Assembly: GCA_964016985.1 (NCBI GenBank)
Contig: OZ024830.1
Span: 64,618,190-64,682,189, forward strand
Direction of reading: 5' to 3'
DNA: 64,000 bases
Source of the DNA: Anodontia alba
Taxonomy: Eukaryota; Mollusca; Bivalvia; Lucinida; Lucinidae
Shown: one piece after another, positions 57,107-64,000 of the stretch
Position numbering within the stretch: position 1 is the stretch's first letter
How the letters are laid out: the number at the start of each line of letters is the position of its first letter
Position numbers and translations under genes: made by a program
Notes under the pieces: model-generated
Told to the model about the DNA's origin: nothing
The model's database searches: none
The model's input: only the letters and a program-made list of their open reading frames with translations

Positions 57107-57335
57107 AGCAAATGCCACAGTCATTATAGTCCAACAAAATAGTTTTGGTGCGTTAATCTCAGTCCTCTATAGGTTTTTATCTCGTTCTGTCAAACAGAAA
57201 TACATCCAGACAGTTGTTACAAAATATTGAATCGAAGTTGCTGAAACAGCCCACAAGCAAAACTGACAGTGATCCCAATAAGAAACTCAACCATGTGAGA
57301 TTAAGTTCTCTTTCAAGTAAAAAGTTGGCCCTTTA

Positions 57336-57375
<40 letters not shown>

Positions 57376-57640
57376 TTTCAGACGCAGACTGTATATGTTT
57401 ATTACAACCGCATCATATTTCTAGACGACCGGCCAACTGTATACTTGAATTTCTTATTGGGATGACTGTGGCTTTTGCTTGTGTGACATTTCTTCAACAA
57501 CTTCAAATCACTATTTTATAACAACAGTCTGGATGTATTTCTGTTTGACAGAGCGAGATAAAATCCTATAAATGACTGAGAACCCCATTTAATATTTCGA
57601 AACTATTTTAATGGACTGTAATGACTGTGGCATTTGACAA
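57107..57640. mobile_element. MITE with about 120-bp inverted ends and a T33 centre
   Basis: The left arm, with aatgccacagtcattatagt and ctgtcaaacagaaatacatc, pairs with the right arm gatgtatttctgtttgacag and gactgtaatgactgtggcat. The centre holds T33 (about 57341-57374). It interrupts the reverse-transcriptase remnant. Confidence 0.8.
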
Positions 57641-57956
57641 AATAGGATCAACATCCCAGTGGGTGTACTCTGAATTTTGCCTGCTACATAGACTAGGACT
57701 ATTTTTGTGGATTAAAAAGTTTGAATTTTACTATTATTTTTGGGTTTGGGGGGAAAAGTGGCTACTTTTTGGTATTGGCCATTTGCAGGTATTTGTTTGG
57801 GTCACTTTCAAAACTGACTATTTTTAGTCTATCAAAATTCTCGGTATTTTTGTGGGTATTGTAAGAATCAGAAGCGTCTGTTTAACTGTTAGTTGTTTTC
57901 ATTTAGTTTTAACAGCTCTATTGCTGCTATGCATCAGTTCAGTGCCATTAAATTAA

Positions 57957-59497
57957 CAAGACCTGTCGCCAGACAGGATAACCCGCCTGATATTGCACAT
58001 TTTGTTTCTGAAAAATTCTGTCCGTGACCTTGATTTTGACATGACCTGGGTGTGTGTGTTGGGGGTGGGAGTGGGGGTGCACTGTGCAAAATTTTCATCA
58101 AACCAAAGATGAATCAAATCGGTGATAAGGTTAGGAAATAATAAGGTCTTAAAACTTACACGAAAACTTAAACATTTTTAAAATTCTATGTCTGAGACAT
58201 TGACCCCAAGGTCACGGTAATGTGCTGATGGTGCTGGTGAAAACTTTGGACCAGTATATATCATGCTACCAAATATAAATTAAATCCATCATTTGGTTTA
58301 GAAGTAATGAGGTCCTAAAAACTTTGGCGTAAAATTTTAATATGAAACTTTTGACATGACTGTGACCATGACCTTAACATGAGCAAGGGGTGAGGATGGA
58401 ACTGGGCAAAATTTTGGACCAATAGTTATCACCATTCCAAAGAAGAATCAAATCGGTGCTAAGGTTAGTAAATAATGAGGTCTTAAAACGTTAACGAAAA
58501 CTTTAACATTTAAATTCTAAGTCTGTGACCTCGATCTCAAGGTCATGGTCATTAGTGCTGATGGTGCTGATAAAAACTTTTGACCAGTATCTATCATGAT
58601 GCCCAATAGGAACTAAATCCATCATGTAGTTTAGAAGTAATGAGACCCTAAAAGCTTTGACGTAAAATTTCAACACAAAATTCTAAGTCTGTGTCCTTGA
58701 CCTTGACTTGACCTAGGGTGGCGGGGTGGTACTGCACAAAATTTTGGACCAATATGTATCATCAATCCAAAGATGAATCAAATCAATAATAAGGTTAGGA
58801 TATAATGAGGTCTTAAAAACAAAAGCTTTAACATTTAAATCCTAAGTCTGTGACCTCGACCACAAGGTCATGGTCATGAGTGCTGATGGTGCTGATAAAA
58901 AATTTTGACCAGCATCTATCTACGAAAATTCTAAATCTGTGACCTTGACCTTGACACGACCTAGGGTGATGTGGATGGTACTGCGCAAATGTTTTTACTA
59001 ATATGTATCATCATACTAAAGATGAATCAAATCGGTGATAAGGTTAGGAAATAATGAGTCTTAACAACTTTAACGAAAACTTTAACATTTAAATCCTAAG
59101 TCTGTAACCTTGACCTCAAAGTCACAGTCATGAGTGCTGATGGTGCTGATAAAAACTTTTGACTAGTATCTTTCCCGATACCAAATAAGAACTAAATCCA
59201 TCATTTAGTTTAGAAGTAATGAGATCTAAAAATTCGACGTAAAATTTTTAACATGAAAATTCTAAGTCTGTGACCTTGACCTTGACATGACTTAGGATAG
59301 TGGGATGGTATTGCGCAAAATTTTGGACCAGTATGTATCATCATACTAAAGATGAATCAAATCGGTGATAAGATTAGGAAATAATGAGGTCTTAAAAACT
59401 TTAATGAAAACTTTAACATTTGTGGACGCCGACGCCAACGCCGACGCCGAGGGTAATACAATAGCTCTCCGTGAACGTTGTTCAGGCGAGCTAAAAA
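57957..59497 (+). mobile_element. Pearl/Helentron-like element, AACCCGCCTG variant
   Basis: ACAAGACCTGTCGCCAGACAGG-type hairpin start, then TAACCCGCCTG; the 3' end is CAGGCGAGCTA (59483-59493), complementary at 9 of 11 positions. Units of about 300 bp carry ctgtgaccttgaccttgaca and ggttaggaaataatgaggtc. The tract gacgccgacgccaacgccga comes just before the 3' end. Confidence 0.85.
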
Positions 59498-59559
59498 CGA
59501 AGCTACTGTTGGAAACTTATTAAAGCACTTATATTACTAATACAATCACTATACAGGAA

Positions 59560-59835
59560 AAATAAATGAAAACCACACTTTTATATAAAAAAAATAATAA
59601 TAATAAAGTAAGGGGAATATTTTGGGGGGATATTCTAATATTTGCGATATTTTTTGGGGGGGAGGGGGGGTATGCTGATGTACTGGATATTTTGGGGGTT
59701 TGGCTGATATACCGGATATTTTTGGGGGTAAACACTAGATGCTGGGACCCAGACTATGTAGCAGACAAAATTCAGAGTACTCCCCACCCGACCACCCCCT
59801 TATCCCCCACCCCCCCCCACCCGGCTTAAATGAAA
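59560..59835. repeat. G-rich then C-rich low-complexity sequence
   Basis: Repeated gatattttggggggg units (59625-59735), then ggtaaacactagatgctggg (a match to about 36370), then the C-rich tract ccccacccgaccaccccctt. Confidence 0.75.
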
Positions 59836-60243
59836 CCAGGCTAACGATCGTTTGCAGTTTGCAGTTTCGCATATGATTGGTATATGATTTGACTTGTGCT
59901 TGTGCACGCTGTTTAGGTGTTGACAAACCACAGCGGGTATCTTAACAGATGCATCAGCTGCGACTACGAAGAAATTTTTTATTGATTTTGGCCATAGAAT
60001 TTAGCTAGTCTGGTCCACAAGGCAGTTTTCAGTCCTTTAATGTGTTGGTTGTTTTCTAAGAATCCGCTGTCAAAGAACATATTCACTGAAAGTAAACTGG
60101 TCTTGGAAAAAGCCTGAAAGGGTCACACGAGATGACCATTTTATCCGTTTTTACCTTGCTATTCAAGAAGGAATTTGACACCGTAGAATTTTCGATTCAG
60201 TTTTTGAAGACGGAACTCAGTAAATTGTTAATAAACTGTATAC

Positions 60244-61849
60244 AAGACGAAATATTTAGACGTAAACGTCTGAGTACCGGTGCAAATTTTGTTCATGTTT
60301 ACTTAGAGATATAGGACAAGGGTATACTAAAGTTTAATAAATTTTCAATGTAACAGGTAAAAAAGAACAACAATATGATTCTTTAATGTATGCTTTATTA
60401 AAGTTTATTAAATTTTTTGAATGAAATGAGAATAAATTAGACATTAATCTGACAAGTATTTAAAGCTAAACCATTTCACGTGGAAACACTAAAAAGCGCG
60501 AGCGTGCAAAAGAAAAGACCTGTGTGGTCTGTACTGTATTTTTTTTCAGGTGTATAATGCCGAGAAATTTCTCGTGAAAAAAAAAACAAAAAAAAAAACA
60601 AACTAAAAAACCACATGAGCGTGCAAACCACATGAGCGTGCAAAATAAAGAACACACGGGGAGTGTACTGTATTTTTTTCATCTTGAGATGATTCAGGTT
60701 GTTTGAAATGTATTATAATATGCTCAGTGTATGATTCTTGCAATTAATGCCTGCAACGTGTCAAACTCAACCTGACAAAAAACCGACCGGTCAATGAAAA
60801 CAGCTATGCAAATGTGAACGCAACTGGGCATGCACTATGTACAATTATCATGACAAGAACAAAGGTGGACCTTGCACCTGAAGAACCCTTTTAGTTTATT
60901 TATAAAACATATGTGACCATGCACCTGAATGAAGAGTGCATGTAAATATACATATTATAAATATGAGTGCTTTTTTGACGATTGACTATCGAGATATAAC
61001 CATTTAAAAACTTCACCGCAGCATAAGAGCACTTTACAGAAGTGTCCCAGATTTTTACCTCTAACCCCATCTCGAGGCTTGAACTCAGGGTCCATTCTTA
61101 TAGAATCGCAGAAACCCCTCCTATGTACACATGCTCCAAATATGAATGCTTTCTGTTACGTGACTGTTGAGATATGGAAATTTGAAAAAAAAAAAAAAAC
61201 TTTATCGCAGTGTGACGCGCACGTACACGTACCGTACGAGCTTTAGAACAGAAATAACAACATTAATTAATGCAACTAATAAAGCCAGATTTACTTTATA
61301 AAATCGGGTTTTGATGGAACCTTCATTGCACAGGCATGTTAACCTGATGAAAGGTGATAATTATGCCTATGTTGAGAAAATTAAATATAATATGAGTAGG
61401 AAAGACATCTTTATCACATTTGTAACTTTGCACTCCATATATCCCATGTGTAGCTTTGCATGCCATTTTACACATAACACAGGTAAAATGTGCAATAATC
61501 ATGCACATCTAAAGAAATGAAAAATACTGGTTGTAGACCAACCTAAAAATGTCACCATGAAGAGACGTACTGAATTTGAAAAATAAATAAATAAATAAAT
61601 AATCGGTCTGCGTGATTCGAACTCACGCACGTCCGCGTGATAGCCGAAAAATTCCGATTCAACTTTATGTTGCAAAATTAAGGTACTTATTTACGATGAG
61701 GTTTTATTTACTTATTTAAGGTACTTATATTTACGAAGCGGTTTTTAAAATCCTTTGAGAGCTAATAAAACACGCTCCCATATGTAAAAATCCAAAGCTA
61801 TATTTAGAGACCGGCGCGATTCCCGCGCCGGTCAATTAATTGTTTCAGT
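60244..61849. other. Insertion in the right R copy, no gene seen
   Basis: Contains duplicated ccacatgagcgtgcaaa, a decayed pearl-like segment (about 60890-61240, ending gtgacgcgcacgtacacgta), a minus-strand tRNA-like piece with box B GAGTTCGAATCAC (about 61596-61650), and a perfect GC-rich hairpin gaccggcgcg / cgcgccggtc at 61809-61833. Confidence 0.6.
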
Positions 61850-61957
61850 TTAAATTTCAGTTATTGATTTTATTCAGAATTTGAAAAAACACTTACTTTG
61901 CAACTGCTAGGATTGTTTCTACTTGAGGAACAGTATTCGTTAAAGAAATTCGCAGCT

Positions 61958-62545
61958 GGCGCTCGTAAGTATCCATTCGCAGAAGAAGCTTTCATCTTTA
62001 CACGAACTGACACACGATCGTGTACTTCGCGTATCAGAAGACTTGTTACAAGCTTTTCACTCTGATAATCTCAAAGTTACTACTTTCTTGACATCATTAT
62101 TGGTTATGCCTAAGTAAAATATAAGCGCATTATGCAACAAGATGTATATCAATGGCGCTCGTAAGTATCCATTCGCAGACGAAACTTTCATCTTAAAACG
62201 AACTGACACACGATCGTGTACTTCGCGTATCAGAAGACTTGTTACAAGCTTTTCACTCTGATAATCTCAAAGTTACTACTTTATTGACATCATTATTGGT
62301 TATGCCTAAGTAAAATGTAAGCGCATTGTGCAACAAGATGTGTATCAATGGCGCTCGTAAGTATCCATTCGCAGACGAAACTTTCATCTTAACACGAACT
62401 GACATACGATCGTGTACTTCGCGTATCAGAAGACTTGTTACAAGCTTTTCACTCTGATATTCTCAAAGTTACTACTTTCTTGACATCATTATTGGTTATG
62501 CCTAAGTAAAATATAAGCGCATTATGCAACAAGATGTATATCAAT
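61958..62545. repeat. Three tandem 196-bp units
   Basis: Units start ggcgctcgtaagtatccatt at 61958, 62154 and 62350, an exact 196-bp spacing twice, and end caacaagatgtatatcaat. The units are nearly identical. Confidence 0.95.
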
Positions 62546-63056
62546 ATATGTACCATAATCAGCCTTCAGAATGAGCAAATTGCATTCTTTCAGCATTGTT
62601 GGACATACACCAAAAGCAAAACAGTACCGTTTTATCCGGTGTTATTATAATTTTCGGCTAAAATTCTATTTTAATATGTTTACACGATATATTTTAATTA
62701 CATTCGATTAAATGATCTACTAAAGAGTTTAATAATGCTAGAAAAATACCGCACACGTTCATTATTTTGACATAGTTTGAAATGTACGAACCGTCATGGG
62801 AACCGATGTAATGGCCGAACATATTTCTCAACTTCTTTTTGAATGTTTGAGAAACACTCAACAAACTATGGTAACATTCTTACATATTTAGAAAACGTGG
62901 TTTATTCTCCCCCAATTGCGCTATGCTTTGTGTTGCAAAGCGCCGTCAGACTTCAAAACGAATGCATTTTCTTACCTGTCGTGGTGTAAATCCTTCGAAA
63001 AATACCATTTATGATGCGTTACGACCGCACGGCCGGAGTATACGTTTAACAGGGTG

Positions 63057-63877
63057 AGTATTAAAACACAAAGTCCCACTTGTTTTTTGAAGACTCGGAC
63101 GCATTCCGGGACAAAAGTTGTCTTCGGAAGGTAATGTTTTTGTCGTAAATACATGACGTTATTGTGACATTTATTACTTTTTAAAGGATGCATTTTAACA
63201 TTAACGGGCGTCGAAATTTGTCCGTTTCGGGATAAAACTGTGAAGGGTCGACCTTCACAGACACCATCCGTGTTTTTTTATCATTTTGTATGTCTGTCAG
63301 GATGAAAATTGTTAGTAAAATGCGACTTGATAGATTTGGTAGATTTTCTACCAGTTTTACAAGGAAGACAACTATTGTGACTTCCTGTTTGCATTCCTGC
63401 ACATTATCTCCCTCTGAAAAGTGGTCAATCATCTAAAACGTAAGAAATTTGGTACTTAAAAATGGATCTTTTCAGAAGAGATACAAAACCTAAACTGACA
63501 GAGTTACCTCCCCCTGAAAGTGTATTCATTCTTCTAAACGATGGAACATGACTTATTCGTATATCAGCTTTATTTAAGTGACAAATGAAGCAACGGCAAT
63601 TGAGCCTCAAACCGAGATAATGCACCTTCGGATATGTGAACTCACACATGTCTGCATTAATCAGAGTCTTCACTACATACTCTTTAGCTAGCCAGTGATC
63701 TAAGGTCACTTCTGATGGACAGTAAAAACTACAATCGTACTGTGCAAATGTGCATAACGTCCTTATTTTTATCAAATTTTGACTAAATATGCACAAAATG
63801 CATGGTATTTCAAGAACTTTCTTCACCAATGTTGCTTTTACCTTTCAAACTTACCCCAGCCCCTCGTTCCGGGTGTA
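63057..63877. other. No supported gene
   Basis: Minus-strand open frames at 63181-63432 and 63425-63829 (134 residues, Cys-rich in part) have no recognised domain, no clear splice sites and no support from neighbours. They may be chance frames. Confidence 0.4.
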
Positions 63878-64000
63878 GGACAACTCGCCCCAAAGACAAC
63901 TCGTCCCAAAACAACTCGCCCCACATAAAACTCGCCCCAAGACAACTCTCCCCCAGATTCATAAGACAACTCGCCCCAATTAGAGAGTAACTCGCCCAGA
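63878..64000. repeat. Minisatellite of acaactcgccccaag units, running off the window
   Basis: About seven units of 17-18 bp beginning ggacaactcgccccaaagac. The unit resembles the terminal arrays of the 47672-50667 element (ggacatctcagcccctaac), so this may be the left terminus of a related element. Confidence 0.75.

Larger units (their letters stand above)
59844..63056 (-). mobile_element. Dispersed repeat R, right copy (inverted)
   Basis: Reverse complement of 53374-55852 from acgatcgtttgcagtttgca to gtatacgtttaacagggtga. It lacks the mariner (single TA at 62551), carries about 1.6 kb of extra sequence at 60244-61849, and has a 196-bp segment three times where the left copy has one. Confidence 0.85.

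Noticed and set aside
63425..63829. 134-residue minus-strand frame with several Cys residues
   Set aside because: No recognised motif, no acceptor/donor pair giving a plausible exon, and no neighbouring exons. Left as possible but unsupported.

Overview
The window reads as animal nuclear DNA, most likely from a bivalve mollusc. The grounds are a multi-exon metazoan gene with GT-AG introns, very dense non-autonomous DNA transposons, tRNA-derived SINEs, and several tandem-repeat-cored elements with the layout of bivalve 'pearl' (Helentron-type) elements. There are no operons, ribosome binding sites or CRISPR arrays. The species cannot be fixed from sequence alone.

One host gene is well supported. 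It is a minus-strand CUEDC1-like gene (CUE domain-containing protein 1), with its start codon at 34123 and seven coding exons down to 2271. All seven join in frame through canonical splice sites and give 510 codons. The protein has a short basic N-terminus, a CUE ubiquitin-binding domain, a PPSY motif, a conserved RNWNPP...DDFLR block, an Arg/Ser-rich stretch, a conserved QYLEDER block and the start of the C-terminal module. The 3' end lies off the left edge. About 30 kb of the 31.9 kb locus is intron, and much of that is transposable-element sequence.

Layout: 1-2270 is the downstream intron, with a 45-bp minisatellite, a LINE tail and a TTAA MITE. 2271-34123 is the CUEDC1-like gene, with elements nested in its introns. 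34124-47670 has no supported gene; it contains a three-level nest of elements (36939-45484) and several repeats present in inverted copies. 47672-50667 is a DNA element ending in minisatellite-like inverted repeats. 50684-64000 is a transposon graveyard: two reverse-transcriptase remnants of one family, a LINE remnant, a full-length but broken mariner with its empty site visible in a second host copy, a pearl-like element, and a 2.5-3.2 kb repeat in inverted copies.

The most interesting signals are not protein-coding. (1) Several tandem-repeat-cored families share one plan: a 5' ACAA-type end, a family-specific palindrome, then a short block that is the exact or near-exact reverse complement of that family's own 3' end. 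The sequences differ between families but the pairing is kept. (2) One family carries consensus inverted AGGTCA-nnn-TGACCT sites in its tandem units, and another such site lies in intron 3 of the CUEDC1-like gene. (3) The nested insertions give unusually clear relative dating.
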